Positions 1-8,426 are shown, numbered from the stretch's first letter. The stretch: 64,000 bases of DNA from Verrucomicrobiota bacterium (GCA_003152315.1 PLZV01000025.1:79246-143245); one strand, 5' to 3'. Numbers and translations: made by a program. The notes: generated by a model from the sequence alone, not told the origin.

Positions 1-436
1 GCGCCGGCATCAGTTCCGGCGTCTCCGTGCAGGCAAACCCGAACATCAATCCCTGGTCGCCCGCGCCCTGCTCGGCGCCTTCCTTGCCGTCCGCCGCCTT
101 GTCATCCACGCCCTGCGCGATGTCCGGGCTTTGCTTCACCAGCGCGCACAGCACCTGGCAATCCTCGTCATTGAACACCGTGCTGACATCCTTCGTGTAA
201 CCGATCCCGCGCACCGCCTCGCGCACGATCTGGCAATAATCCAGGTGCGCCTTGGTCGTGATCTCGCCGGCCAATACCACGAGATTCGATTTGGCCAGCG
301 TCTCGCACGCCACGCGGCTCTTCGGATCATGCTTCAAGCACGCATCCAACACCGCATCCGAAATTGTGTCACAAACCTTGTCTGGATGACCCTCTGTCAC
401 CGATTCCGACGAAAACAAATAATGTTTCTTATCCAT
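1..436 (-). CDS. metK: S-adenosylmethionine synthetase, N-terminal part
   Basis: The enzyme makes S-adenosylmethionine from methionine and ATP in the cytoplasm. The minus-strand reading begins [20 protein letters not shown], the hallmark MetK N-terminus, and continues with the DAxLDxCLxxDPxxRVACETL and VVLAGEITT stretches that bind substrate. About 145 residues are present; the remaining two thirds of a normal ~390-residue enzyme lie beyond the left edge. The ATG at 436 is preceded by a GAAGGA ribosome site five bases upstream. No neighbour is co-transcribed; the region upstream holds a repeat element rather than a gene. Confidence 0.96.
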   Translation of the reverse strand, partial: MDKKHYLFSSESVTEGHPDKVCDTISDAVLDACLKHDPKSRVACETLAKSNLVVLAGEITTKAHLDYCQIVREAVRGIGYTKDVSTVFNDEDCQVLCALVKQSPDIAQGVDDKAADGKEGAEQGAGDQGLMFGFACTETPELMPA

Positions 437-584
437 AAATTCCTTCTATTGTCAGGGAGAGGTGCTTCTCTGGGCAAACTGTCGATTACCTCGCCGAATT
501 CCGCGCGGGAATGTACTGGAAAGAGGTCCAACTCACAAGAAATTTCCCAAAGCGATCGAGCACCAAGATTGTCATTTCCGTTCC

Positions 585-763
585 AAACGAACCGGATTCA
601 AAAATTGTGGCCAATCGTCATAAGATGCTATGCGCGTGAATGATGCAACCGATTTACCGCGAAAACCAATCCGGTTCGTTTCGCAGAATACATGTTTTTC
701 ACGCCCCTATCTCTCCCTGTCAAAGAACGGCGCGATTGTACCCACTTTTCCGCACCGCGTCGA
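585..763 (-). repeat. Promoter-hairpin element, copy A (minus orientation)
   Basis: Arms aaacgaaccggatt (585-598) and aatccggttcgttt (668-681) are perfect inverted repeats 97 bp apart end to end. To the right lies the conserved stretch that reads AAAACATG..TTCTGCGAAACGAACC on the minus strand in the other copies. Next, also on the minus strand, comes a -10-like TACAAT (740-735) with a 17-base spacer from TCGACG (763-758), so transcription would run leftward into the hairpin. Copies B, C and D are at about 32.8, 53.9 and 61.3 kb. Compared with C, this copy lacks about 30 bases between promoter and hairpin. Apart from this element I see no gene in 437-898. Confidence 0.7.
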
Positions 764-863
764 GAAGAAACCATATCGACCGGCTTGTCGCCGCGAATCG
801 CATTCACGGCATTTTCCTGCCCCGAAACAGAGCGGAGCCTTACGGGGATCGCCGAGGAAGTGG

Positions 864-869
864 TATAAT
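864..869 (+). promoter_or_regulatory. Possible -10 box for the aldo/keto reductase operon
   Basis: TATAAT lies 29 bases before the reductase ATG, with a GGAAAGG ribosome site at 884-890. No convincing -35 hexamer sits 16-18 bases upstream, so the call rests on the -10 match and position only. Confidence 0.35.
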
Positions 870-898
870 GGCAATACAACATCGGAAAGGATCAGGCT

Positions 899-1930
899 AT
901 GGAATACAGACAACTCGGCGGCTCGGGCCTCAGGGTGTCTGCGCTGGCTTTTGGAACCGCCACCTTTGGCGGTGGGAACGAATTCTTTCGCGCTTGGGGC
1001 AGCACCCAACTTGCGGAGGCCACCCGGCTCATCGACATTTCGTTGGAGGCGGGTTTGAATCTGTTCGATACGGCTGACATGTATTCGGATGGTTTGGCCG
1101 AAGATATCCTGGGACAGGCAATCGGTGGTCGGCGCGATCAGGTGTTGATCTCCACCAAGACCAGCTTTCGCACCGAACCGGGGCCGAACGGGCAGGGATC
1201 GTCGCGGCATCACCTGATCCGTGCCTGCGAGGCGAGCCTGCGCCGGTTGCGCACCGACCATATTGATCTTTATCAATTGCACGCATTCGACGCACTGACG
1301 CCGATCGAAGAAGTCTTGCGGGCATTGGATGATCTCGTTCGTAGCGGCAAGGTGCGTTATATCGGCTGCTCGAATTTTTCCGGCTGGCACTTGATGAAGT
1401 CGCTGGCTATCGCGGAAAAATACGGTTGGCCTCGTCATGTGGCGCATCAGGCGTATTATTCGCTGATTGGCCGTGAATACGAATGGGAGTTGATGCCTCT
1501 GGCGTCGGATCAAAAAGTCGGCACACTGGTCTGGAGTGGACTGGCCGGCGGCAGGTTGACTGGCAAGGTGCGCCGGAATCAACCTGTTCCCGCCGCGAGC
1601 CGGGCCGGCTCCGGTGCGGCGGGCGCTGCTCCAGTCGATGAGGCGCTGTTGTACCGGATGGTGGATGCCTTGGATGCCATCTCCAAAGAGACTGGCAAGA
1701 CTATCTCCCAGGTCGCCCTCAACTGGCTTTTGCACCGGCCCACGATCTCGTCTGTCATTACCGGGGCGCGCAATGAAGTGCAATTGCGCGAAAATCTCGG
1801 CGCGGTGGGTTGGAATTTGACCGCCGAACAAATTGCCATGCTCGACGCGGCCAGCGCCAGGACTCCGGTTTATCCGTATTGGCATCAACGGGAGACCTTC
1901 GCCGAACGTAACCCCTGGCCCACGTCATGA
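899..1930 (+). CDS. Aldo/keto reductase
   Basis: This is an NADPH-dependent aldo/keto reductase of about 343 residues, the usual length for the family's bacterial 'general stress' branch. The N-terminus MEYRQLGGSGLRVSALAFGT is typical. The catalytic Asp and Tyr lie in FDTADMYSDG (about residues 57-66), the Lys in ISTKTSF, and the His in DLYQLHAFD. The C-terminal cofactor segment VALNWLLHRPTISSVITGAR binds the NADP adenosine phosphate. The substrate cannot be read from sequence. The stop overlaps the start of the following short-chain dehydrogenase (ATGA), so the two oxidoreductases are probably translated together and may act on one substrate. Confidence 0.93.
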   Translation: MEYRQLGGSGLRVSALAFGTATFGGGNEFFRAWGSTQLAEATRLIDISLEAGLNLFDTADMYSDGLAEDILGQAIGGRRDQVLISTKTSFRTEPGPNGQGSSRHHLIRACEASLRRLRTDHIDLYQLHAFDALTPIEEVLRALDDLVRSGKVRYIGCSNFSGWHLMKSLAIAEKYGWPRHVAHQAYYSLIGREYEWELMPLASDQKVGTLVWSGLAGGRLTGKVRRNQPVPAASRAGSGAAGAAPVDEALLYRMVDALDAISKETGKTISQVALNWLLHRPTISSVITGARNEVQLRENLGAVGWNLTAEQIAMLDAASARTPVYPYWHQRETFAERNPWPTS

Positions 1931-2658
1931 ACGAACTAAAAGGGAAAGTCGCACTTGTCACCGGAGCGTCCCGGGGCATTGGCGCGTAGATCGCCCGGGT
2001 ACTTGCTGAGGCGGGTTGTGATGTGGCCGTGAATTATCTCAAGTCGGCGACGCAGGCCAACGACGTGGCGGCGCGGATTCGAGTTCTATCGCGCCGCGCG
2101 ATCTCAGTTCAAGCGGACGTCACGCAGGTTGAACAGATCAAACGCATGGTTGCCCGGATTGAAGCGGAACTGGGCGCGGTGGACATCCTCGTCAACAATG
2201 CCGGGATCAATTCATCCCAATCTTTTGAGACCATCACCGAGGCGGAGTGGACCCGGGTGATTACGATGAACCTGACCTCGGCGTTTCTGGTTTCCCACAC
2301 GGTACTGCCCGGCATGCGGGCGCGGCGCTGGGGCCGGATCATCATGCTTTCCTCGATTGCGGCACAAACTGGCGGCGTGATTGGTCCCCATTACGCCGCC
2401 AGCAAGGCTGGACTGCATGGATTGGTTCACAGCTACGCCAATTTGTTGGCCAGGGATGGGATCACCGTCAACGCCATTGCGCCGGCTCTGATCGAAACGG
2501 ACTTGATCCGAGGCAATCCCCGGATCAACCCCGGACTGCTTCCAGTAGGACGCTTTGGAACTGCGGAGGAAGCCGCACAAGCCGCCGTCCTGCTCGCCTG
2601 CAATGGTTACATCACCGGACAAACGATCAATGTCAACGGCGGCTGGTATATGAGTTAG
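1927..2658 (+). pseudogene. Short-chain dehydrogenase/reductase with internal amber stop
   Basis: This is a FabG-like SDR. The glycine motif TGASRGIGA is followed directly by TAG at 1987-1989 (codon 21) and then by the in-frame continuation IARVLAEAGCDVAVNY. The rest is intact: NNAG motif (VDILVNNAGINSS), catalytic Ser in SSIAAQTGG, Tyr-x-x-x-Lys in HYAASKAG, and the C-terminal GQTINVNGGWYMS. The full frame would be 243 residues, a normal SDR length. The start overlaps the reductase stop by four bases (ATGA). Either the gene is newly inactivated, or the base is an error (CAG or GAG expected). A restart downstream would lose the nucleotide-binding loop. Confidence 0.85.
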
Positions 2659-2679
2659 AGAATAAGGTCAGTACGCTTT

Positions 2680-2758
2680 ATATAACGTGAAGGCTCAACC
2701 ACGCCGCGATAGCGAAACGGCAGGCGTAACCGGCGTTGGTGCCAGCGCGGCGTTAGGC
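2680..2758 (-). repeat. attC-like recombination site (downstream end of cassette)
   Basis: Read on the minus strand, the site starts with R'' GCCTAAC (2758-2752), two bases after the stop of the lipoprotein gene. It contains the paired L boxes ACCAACGCCGG and CGCGGCGTGGTTGAG, which pair except for one extra G, the extrahelical base that sets strand polarity in attC sites. It ends in the R'-like GTTATAT (2686-2680). The length of about 79 bp fits integron attC sites. The R' heptamer deviates from GTTRRRY. No integrase gene is in the window. Confidence 0.65.
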
Positions 2759-2759
2759 A

Positions 2760-3170
2760 TCATTTCCCGGCAAGAATCTCAACCTCTCCGCCTTCGATGC
2801 CGCCATTCGCGTTACGATTCTCACACAAGGACTGCTCCTACTCCCAAAGTTTCTTTACCGTGTCCGGAGCATGCTCGGGCGCAGCGTGGCTCACCCACGT
2901 AAGAATCTCGACGAAGCGAGTCTTGTCTCCTCCCTCCGTGTCCCGAACGATGATGTGCGGCCCGGCAACTACCAAATACTCTGTCCGATAAATCTACCAA
3001 ATCCGCGAAAGCAGCGCTTGAAACTCCGCCTCCTTGCCCGACTTGACGTGGTACGTAACCATCACTGTCTCCGGGTCAGCCTTTGCCGAACCCAGATGTT
3101 CGCCGCTCGTGGTGGAACACGCGGTCAACGAGAGGACCGCCAGCGCCAACAGAAAATGTGTGATTTTCAT
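2760..3170 (-). pseudogene. Small lipoprotein (cassette gene) with two amber stops
   Basis: The frame starts MKITHFLLALAVLSLTACST, a lipobox-type signal peptide with lipidation Cys 18. It continues through a ferredoxin-like/ABM-type segment (VMVTYHVKSGKEAEFQALL, then FVEILTWVSHAAPEHAPDTV). TAG codons interrupt it at 2996-2994 (after LLSRIW) and 2840-2838 (after KKLWE). Each is one C-to-T change from CAG (Gln). Frame and similarity character continue through both to a TGA abutting the attC site. The start overlaps the preceding gene by ATGA. The family resemblance to antibiotic-biosynthesis-monooxygenase-like lipoproteins is my reading and no function is claimed. Confidence 0.65.
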
Positions 3171-3379
3171 CGGCGTGTATCTGAATCATCCTTGCTCTTC
3201 TTGTGCGCGAACGCAAAACCGAAGGCAACACTGAAAGCCATCCCAAGGGCAATCCCTATGGCGACGTTGTGCAGAGCGGCGCCTATTCCGGCTCCGAAGG
3301 CAAGGCCCACGCAGATGCCCATGGCCATTGCCTGTCCCGAACAACATTTTGTATTTTTGTTAGTTGGTTCTGGTTCCAT
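3167..3379 (-). CDS. Small glycine-zipper membrane protein (cassette gene)
   Basis: The product has 70 residues: a short Cys-containing head (about 1-17), then two alanine/glycine-rich hydrophobic stretches (MAMGICVGLAFGAGIGAALH and VAIGIALGMAFSVAFGFAFA) joined by a short loop, then a charged tail HKKSKDDSDTRR. The small-residue spacing is that of glycine-zipper helices that pack in membranes. It begins 23 bases inside the attC-like site boundary and overlaps the following lipoprotein gene by ATGA, so the two form one coupled unit inside the cassette. It has no recognised family. Both genes read away from the upstream attC, as integron cassettes require. Confidence 0.6.
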   Translation of the reverse strand: MEPEPTNKNTKCCSGQAMAMGICVGLAFGAGIGAALHNVAIGIALGMAFSVAFGFAFAHKKSKDDSDTRR

Positions 3380-3401
3380 AGACTGATGATCCCTTGATAC
3401 C

Positions 3402-3498
3402 GCCTAACGCTCCGAAGTTGAACCACGCCGAATCAAAACGCAAGCTCGCGCACGCGATACCGGGGGCGTAATCGGTGTTGATCTCAGCGGCGTTAGTA
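3402..3498 (-). repeat. attC-like recombination site (upstream end of cassette)
   Basis: Read on the minus strand, this site has an R''-like TACTAAC (3498-3492), L'' ATCAACACCG, L' CGGCGTGGTTCAAC with the extra unpaired G, and a perfect R' GTTAGGC (3408-3402). It is alignable to the site at 2680-2758 over the L boxes and the GGCGTTAG end. The two sites bracket a 0.7-kb cassette. I see no further cassette on the far side (3499-3631). Confidence 0.65.
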
Positions 3499-3631
3499 GT
3501 GCGCTGCGGGACATCGAATCTCAATCATTCCCGACGGTTACCAACACTCGACGTCCACTCACTCAAATCAAGCCACCCAGCATCGTCCTTGCCTGCTTGC
3601 CTCAATTCAGAAAATATGAAATACTGAATTT

Positions 3632-3868
3632 ATGACCAAAGTCATTAACATGAACGCGCGGGGGACGTTGATGCTGCCCAAGGCAATGCGGCAGCGGCTG
3701 GGGCTGAAAGTGGGGTGCCAGGTTATCGCCGAGGAGACGGCTCGGGGTGTCTTGATTCGCCCTTGCGTCGCGCTCCCCGTCAAGAGTTATGCGGACAAGC
3801 GCCCCGCGAAGTTCGAAGACACCAACGTCCAGACCTTCCGCCGCCATTTTCCCAAGAAAGAACGCTGA
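3632..3868 (+). CDS. AbrB/SpoVT-like DNA-binding protein (orphan antitoxin type)
   Basis: This 78-residue protein has an N-terminal swapped-hairpin AbrB domain: INMNARGTLMLPKAMRQRLG (about 5-24) followed by LKVGCQVIAEETARGVLIRP. Such proteins are antitoxins of VapBC-type modules or stand-alone transition regulators that bind DNA as dimers. The C-terminal 30 residues (basic, ending RRHFPKKER) would be the toxin-binding tail. No PIN-domain toxin follows; the next 290 bases hold no intact gene. There is no clear ribosome site before the ATG. Confidence 0.75.
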   Translation: MTKVINMNARGTLMLPKAMRQRLGLKVGCQVIAEETARGVLIRPCVALPVKSYADKRPAKFEDTNVQTFRRHFPKKER

Positions 3869-4162
3869 GCGCGTTTCTTGGCGTCAAGGAGCTCAAGTGT
3901 TGCGTCGCGGTTCATTTAAAGGGTAGAGCGCGCGCCGGGCGTGCCGCGTCGTTCAAGCACGGGCAGCCCGGCGGTCTGCCCCTACCAACGACCTGGCAAA
4001 TGAGGAGTATCATTGTAGTAGGCAAACTCGCGGTTGGCCTGTTCCAGCGTCTCGAAACTGCCGCCGTCGAGCCATCGATAGACGATATGGAGGGCTAAAC
4101 GCGTTGCGTAATCCGTGGCGAGGATGAGGAGTTTCCTGCGGGCTTATCCCAAGAGATCGGGA
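3869..4162. other. Gene-free stretch with a short coding remnant
   Basis: No intact gene is seen. A hairpin-forming run (gggcag / ctgccc) lies near 3961-3981. On the minus strand about 48 codons without a start (roughly 4137-3988) read like protein (ATDYATRLALHIVYRWLDGG), end in TAG, and are preceded by TAA. This may be the tail of a lost gene; I do not recognise the family. Confidence 0.3.
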
Positions 4163-4765
4163 TCAATATGTGGCGGGAGGATGCTTCCTTGGACCGCCAA
4201 GCAAGGCTGCCACTTCCGCTGCGTCAGGCAAAGTGCTTCCCTCACTTCTGAGGAGATCAAGAGCCGTGTGGCCGTCGCGGTTGCGGACCGCCGTTCGCGC
4301 GCCTTTCGCTACCAGGAGTTTAACAAGATCAAGCTGGGCTCGTCTGGCCGCGCACATCAGCGCGGTGTAACCGTAGTTGTCCTGGGCGTTCGGATTCGCT
4401 CCGAGATCCAGCAAGTAACTGGCAAGATGATACTGTCCCCCTGCGCAAGCAGTTTGGAGCGCCGTGCTGCCATAGCGACCGTGTCCGTCCGGTTTGGCTT
4501 TGTAGGCAACCAGCAGCTTCATGATCTCGATATTCCCCTCGAACGCCGCCACTTCCAAAGGGGGGCGACCGTATTCATCCTGAGCCGCGAGACCGTCGAC
4601 ACCGGCGCCGCCTTTTAAGAGCGCCGCAACCGCGTCGTAGTCGTTGCTCTTGATGGCGCTGATCAGTCGATTGCCCTGAAGGGTGACGGGCGCGCCTCGG
4701 GCTAGGGGAGCCAGCGCGGTGAAGATTGCGGCAGCTGCCAGAACAATCAGGGATGATTGCTTCAT
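4163..4765 (-). CDS. Secreted ankyrin-repeat protein
   Basis: The protein has about 200 residues with a signal peptide (MKQSSLIVLAAAAIFTALAP, cleavage near LARGAP). It then has five to six ankyrin repeats, visible as recurring xG.TALxxAxxxGxxxxxxxLLxxGA blocks, for example RYGSTALQTACAGGQYHLAS and NYGYTALMCAARRAQLDLVK. Ankyrin stacks bind partner proteins, and here the site would be the periplasm. A GTG 27 bases upstream is an alternative start, but the ATG begins the signal peptide. It follows ptsI with a 66-base gap on the same strand and may be read through from that operon. Its partner is unknown. Confidence 0.85.
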   Translation of the reverse strand: MKQSSLIVLAAAAIFTALAPLARGAPVTLQGNRLISAIKSNDYDAVAALLKGGAGVDGLAAQDEYGRPPLEVAAFEGNIEIMKLLVAYKAKPDGHGRYGSTALQTACAGGQYHLASYLLDLGANPNAQDNYGYTALMCAARRAQLDLVKLLVAKGARTAVRNRDGHTALDLLRSEGSTLPDAAEVAALLGGPRKHPPATY

Positions 4766-4831
4766 TGCTTTCGATCTCCTATCGAAACTCACATTCTACC
4801 AATACTAAATTCAACGCTGTCGATGTCAAAT

Positions 4832-6598
4832 CTAGCCGAGGAGATCGGGATCGACCCGCTGCAACAGGGCGTTGAGCATCGCCAGCACTTCGCGGCCGGA
4901 ATTCGTATGCAACGACGCGGCGGCTAGTTCCTGCGCCTCGCGGAGCGTGAGGCGGCGGATGACTTCCTTGACGCGCGGCAGGCTCGACGACGCGGCGCTC
5001 AGCTCGTCGATGCCCATGCCGAGGAGCAGGGGGGTGAAGAGCGGTTCGCCCGCCATCTCGCCGCAAACGCCCACCCAGATGTTGTTGTTGTGCGCCGCTT
5101 CGACGACGCCGCGGATCAACCGCAGGATGGCGGGGTGCGTCGGCTCGTAGAGGCCGGCGACCTTTTCATTCACGCGGTCCACCGCCATGGTGTACTGGAT
5201 CAGGTCGTTGGAACCGATGCTGAAGAAGTCCACTTCCGGCGCAATCATCTCGGCGGTGAGCGCCGCGGAGGGGATCTCGATCATCGCGCCGACGTGAATA
5301 TTCTCGTCGAACGGAATGCCCTCTTTTTTCAGGTCGCCCATCACCTGCCGCAGGATGTCGTTGGCCTGCATCACTTCCGCCACGCCGCTGATCATCGGGT
5401 ACATGATCCGCACATTCCCCTCGGCGCTGGCCCGCAGGATGGCGCGCAACTGGGCCTCAAAGATGTCGACATTCGCGAGGCAAAAGCGGATCGCGCGGAA
5501 ACCCAGGAACGGGTTGACCTCGGGCGGTGTCGTGTCTTCGCTGCGGAACTTGTCGCCACCGATGTCGAGCGTGCGGATGATGACCGAGTGCGGTTTCACG
5601 GCGCGCGCGATCTCGACGTACTTTTCGTATTGTTCCTCTTCGGTGGGATAATCCTTGCGGTTGAGATAGAGGAACTCCGTGCGGAAAAGCCCGATGCCCT
5701 CCGCGCCAACGGCCATCACGCCGTGCACGTCTTGCGGCAGTTCGATGTTGCCGGAAAGAATGACGCGGTGGCCGTCGAGTGTTTGGGCCGGCAAATCATG
5801 CAACGCGTCCAGGCGCTCCTGGACCGAATGACGTTTGACCTGAAGCTGGCCGTAAACGAAAAGCGTTTGCTCGGTCGGCTCGACGATCAGCGTGCCGCTG
5901 TAGCCATCAAGAATCGCGGCCTGGCCGTCGTGGACGAATTGGCTGAGATTGCGCAGGCCAACGACGGCCGGCAGGCCCATCGAACGCGCGACGATCGCCG
6001 TGTGCGACGTGTGGCTGCCAACATCCGTGGCAAAGCCGGTGACGTGCTGGCGGTCAAGCGAGGTGGTGTCCGAGGGCGACAGGTCGTGGGCGATGACAAT
6101 GGTGTCGGGCGGTAGCTCCGTCAGCACGCGATGATCGTGCCCGAGGAGGTTGCGCAGGATGCGGCGCGTGACGTCATGCACGTCCGCCGCGCGTTCGCGA
6201 AAAAATTCATCAGACAACTCGGCGAGCGTGGTGATGTACTTGCGGGAAACGTCGTTGAAGACGAACTCCACATTCTTGCGGTCGAGTTCGAGGCGTTGGA
6301 CGACCTGCTCGATGAGCGCGGGGTCTTCGGTGATGGAAAGATGCACTTCGAGGATGGTGGAGGACGCAGAGGAACCGATGCCCGTGGCGATGCGCCCCTG
6401 GAGTTCGTGCAACTGCTCGCGGGTCTTGATCAGCGCCTGCTCGAAGCGCGCGATCTCGTGCGCCACATTCTCGGGCGCGACGTCATATTCCGGGACGACC
6501 TCGTCGGCAATGCCATAGACATAGATCTTGCCTCGGGCCACGCCCGGCGATACGCCAATTCCCTGGAAGGTGCGTTCTGCCATAATCCTGGCGATCAT
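4832..6598 (-). CDS. ptsI: PTS phosphotransferase enzyme I
   Basis: The enzyme takes phosphate from phosphoenolpyruvate onto a histidine and passes it to HPr. Its 588 residues are standard. The N-terminal domain begins GIGVSPGVARGKIYVYG. The phospho-histidine lies in GSHTSHTAIVARSMGLPAV (about 195-213). The C-terminal PEP-binding barrel has GAEGIGLFRTEFLYL, the IRTLDIGGDK loop, and SIGSNDLIQYTMAVDR with VGVCGEMAG near the end. The start overlaps the stop of ptsH (ATGA), so the two are coupled. No EII permease is in the window. With hprK upstream this may be a regulatory rather than a sugar-import PTS (inference). It ends with TAG, evidence that amber is a normal stop here. Confidence 0.97.
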   Translation of the reverse strand: MIARIMAERTFQGIGVSPGVARGKIYVYGIADEVVPEYDVAPENVAHEIARFEQALIKTREQLHELQGRIATGIGSSASSTILEVHLSITEDPALIEQVVQRLELDRKNVEFVFNDVSRKYITTLAELSDEFFRERAADVHDVTRRILRNLLGHDHRVLTELPPDTIVIAHDLSPSDTTSLDRQHVTGFATDVGSHTSHTAIVARSMGLPAVVGLRNLSQFVHDGQAAILDGYSGTLIVEPTEQTLFVYGQLQVKRHSVQERLDALHDLPAQTLDGHRVILSGNIELPQDVHGVMAVGAEGIGLFRTEFLYLNRKDYPTEEEQYEKYVEIARAVKPHSVIIRTLDIGGDKFRSEDTTPPEVNPFLGFRAIRFCLANVDIFEAQLRAILRASAEGNVRIMYPMISGVAEVMQANDILRQVMGDLKKEGIPFDENIHVGAMIEIPSAALTAEMIAPEVDFFSIGSNDLIQYTMAVDRVNEKVAGLYEPTHPAILRLIRGVVEAAHNNNIWVGVCGEMAGEPLFTPLLLGMGIDELSAASSSLPRVKEVIRRLTLREAQELAAASLHTNSGREVLAMLNALLQRVDPDLLG

Positions 6599-6903
6599 TC
6601 TTCGTCGAACTTGCGCAGGAACAATGACTCCAACTCGCGCACCGCCGCTTCGGCGTCCGGTCCCTCGGCGGCGATGAGCAGTTTGGAGCCCTGGCCCGCG
6701 GCCAGCATCATCAATCCCATAATGCTCTTGCCGTTGACCTGCTCGCCATCTTTTTCGACGGTGATGTGACTGGCGAATTTATGGGCGGTTTTGACGAACA
6801 GCGCGGCGGGGCGCGCGTGAACGCCGAGCTTGTTGATCACGGTGACCTCTTTGCTCACCGTTTTGGCTTCCGAACCGCTGCTGCTCTTGCGTGAAAGATT
6901 CAT
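6595..6903 (-). CDS. ptsH: HPr phosphocarrier protein
   Basis: HPr carries phosphate from enzyme I and is the target of HPr kinase. The active-site His is in LGVHARPAALFVKTAHKF and the regulatory Ser is in NGKSIMGLMMLAAGQGS, so both phosphorylation sites are kept. At 102 residues it is slightly longer than the usual 85-90 because of a Ser/Lys-rich N-terminal extension (MNLSRKSSSGSEAKTVSKEV). It lies between hprK (24-base gap) and ptsI (4-base overlap). Confidence 0.96.
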   Translation of the reverse strand: MNLSRKSSSGSEAKTVSKEVTVINKLGVHARPAALFVKTAHKFASHITVEKDGEQVNGKSIMGLMMLAAGQGSKLLIAAEGPDAEAAVRELESLFLRKFDEE

Positions 6904-6927
6904 GGACGGTTGTATTCCCGGTCAACT

Positions 6928-7878
6928 CTAGCGCGCGGTATGCATTCGCTCGATGAGCCGTTCGTTGAATTCGCGGGCCGCATTGTGGCCCAGGCTTTTC
7001 AGCTTTTGGTCCAGGGCCGCGACCTGAATCAACCGCGCGATGTCGCGCCCCGGACGGACCGGGATGATCACGTGCGGCAGATCGATCCCCAGAACGGTGT
7101 ACGACTGTCGCTCCAGGCCGGTGCGATCGACCTCTTCCATTTTGCTCCAATCCATCAGCGTGACCACCAGGTTCAGGTTTTTCTCGGGACGCACGCTCGC
7201 AACGCCGAAGACCGCCGGCACATTGATGATGCCCAGCCCGCGGATTTCCATGTGGTAGCGCGTCGTCTCCGACGAGGTGCCCACCAACTCGCGGCCTTCA
7301 AACAGCCGAATGCGGGTGATGTCGTCGCTGACAAGGCTGTAGCCGCGCTCCAGCAATGCCAGGACCGTCTCGCTCTTGCCGATGCCGCTCTCGCCACGAA
7401 TCAGCACGCCAATGCCCAGAATGTCCACCATCGAACCGTGTTCGCTCACCTGCGGCGCAAACTCCATCTCCAGCGCAATGGTCGCCGCATTGATGAATTT
7501 CATCGTGACCATCTTGGTCTTGAACAGCGGCACCTGGTACTTGTCGCACTTCTCCTGCACGGGCAGGGGAGGGTTCACGTTGCGCGCGAAAACCAGGCAG
7601 GGGATCTTTGCCCGCAACATCCGCTCGATGCGCCTGGCGGCTTCCTCGTCGCCGAGGGATTTCAGGAACACCCATTCCGCGCCGCCAATCACCTGCACGC
7701 GTTTCATCGCGAAATAGCGGAAAAATTTCGCCAGCGCGAGACCGGGACGGTTCACCGACCCTTCCTGGATTTTGCGGGAGAGCCCCGCGCCGCCCGCGAT
7801 GAGCTTGAGCTGAAGCTTCTCCGCGTGATTCAGGTAGAAGCGCTCGACCGTGACGGTGGGGATGGAGGGTGTTGGCAT
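6928..7878 (-). CDS. hprK: HPr kinase/phosphorylase
   Basis: The enzyme phosphorylates and dephosphorylates HPr on serine, using a P-loop kinase of the HprK type. The Walker A motif is GIGVLIRGESGIGKSETVLA (about 145-164). Further landmarks are LVSDDITRIR and the HprK signature region around MEIRGLGIINVPAVFG (about 200-215). The N-terminal half holds the HprK N-domain. At 316 residues it is normal. It starts two bases after hpf ends, and ptsH follows. The hpf-hprK-ptsH-ptsI order links ribosome hibernation to PTS signalling. Confidence 0.96.
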   Translation of the reverse strand: MPTPSIPTVTVERFYLNHAEKLQLKLIAGGAGLSRKIQEGSVNRPGLALAKFFRYFAMKRVQVIGGAEWVFLKSLGDEEAARRIERMLRAKIPCLVFARNVNPPLPVQEKCDKYQVPLFKTKMVTMKFINAATIALEMEFAPQVSEHGSMVDILGIGVLIRGESGIGKSETVLALLERGYSLVSDDITRIRLFEGRELVGTSSETTRYHMEIRGLGIINVPAVFGVASVRPEKNLNLVVTLMDWSKMEEVDRTGLERQSYTVLGIDLPHVIIPVRPGRDIARLIQVAALDQKLKSLGHNAAREFNERLIERMHTAR

Positions 7879-7880
7879 GT

Positions 7881-8426
7881 TCAGGTCAGGGTGGGTTCGA
7901 TGAGGCCGAAGTCGCCCTTCTTGCGGCGGTAGACCACGTTCACTTTTTCGGACTCGGCGTTCAGGAACACGAGGAACTGGGTCTCCGAAAGCTCCAGTTG
8001 CAGCACCGCTTCGTCCACGAACATCGGTTTGACCGCAAATTTCTCCGTGTGCACGAGTTGCGTGCGGCCTTCATCGTCGTGAAGATCGTAGGTCAACACT
8101 TGCTCATCGACGTGGTAAAGCGCGGCCTTGCGCGGGCGATGCCGCTGCATCTTCGTCTTGTACTTGCGCATCTGGCGCGTGGCCTTGTCCACCACGCGGT
8201 CGATGGAAGCGTACAAGTCCTCGCTCACCTCGCGTGCCTCAATAGTCAGATGGTTGCCGCACTGGAGCACGATTTCCGCGATATGGCGGAACTTGTCGAC
8301 CTCCAGGATGTAGTGCGCGCTCAGGATCCGCGGGAAATCGATCCCGATATGGTCCAGTTTCTTCGCCGAGTACTCGCGTATCGACGGCGTGATGTCTATA
8401 TGTCGCCCAGTCACTGTCACTTCCAT
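7881..8426 (-). CDS. hpf: Ribosome hibernation promoting factor, long form
   Basis: This is a long-form HPF/RaiA of 181 residues. The N-terminal S30AE domain begins MEVTVTGRHIDITPSIREYS and contains the conserved basic helix QMRKYKTKMQRHR near 95-107. After a linker, the C-terminal dimerisation domain (about 125-180) has the typical VRRKKFxVKPMxxxEAxxQMExxxHxFxxFxN pattern, here EKFAVKPMFVDEAVLQLELS then QFLVFLNAES. Long HPF alone makes inactive 100S ribosome dimers. It is 33 bases behind lptB and directly ahead of hprK. Confidence 0.95.
   Translation of the reverse strand: MEVTVTGRHIDITPSIREYSAKKLDHIGIDFPRILSAHYILEVDKFRHIAEIVLQCGNHLTIEAREVSEDLYASIDRVVDKATRQMRKYKTKMQRHRPRKAALYHVDEQVLTYDLHDDEGRTQLVHTEKFAVKPMFVDEAVLQLELSETQFLVFLNAESEKVNVVYRRKKGDFGLIEPTLT

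Noticed and set aside
707..1888. Open frame antisense to the first aldo/keto reductase
   Set aside because: It is a GC-rich shadow of a clearly coding gene.
2600..3900. Complete integron
   Set aside because: No tyrosine recombinase and no further attC sites are seen. Only one cassette is supported.
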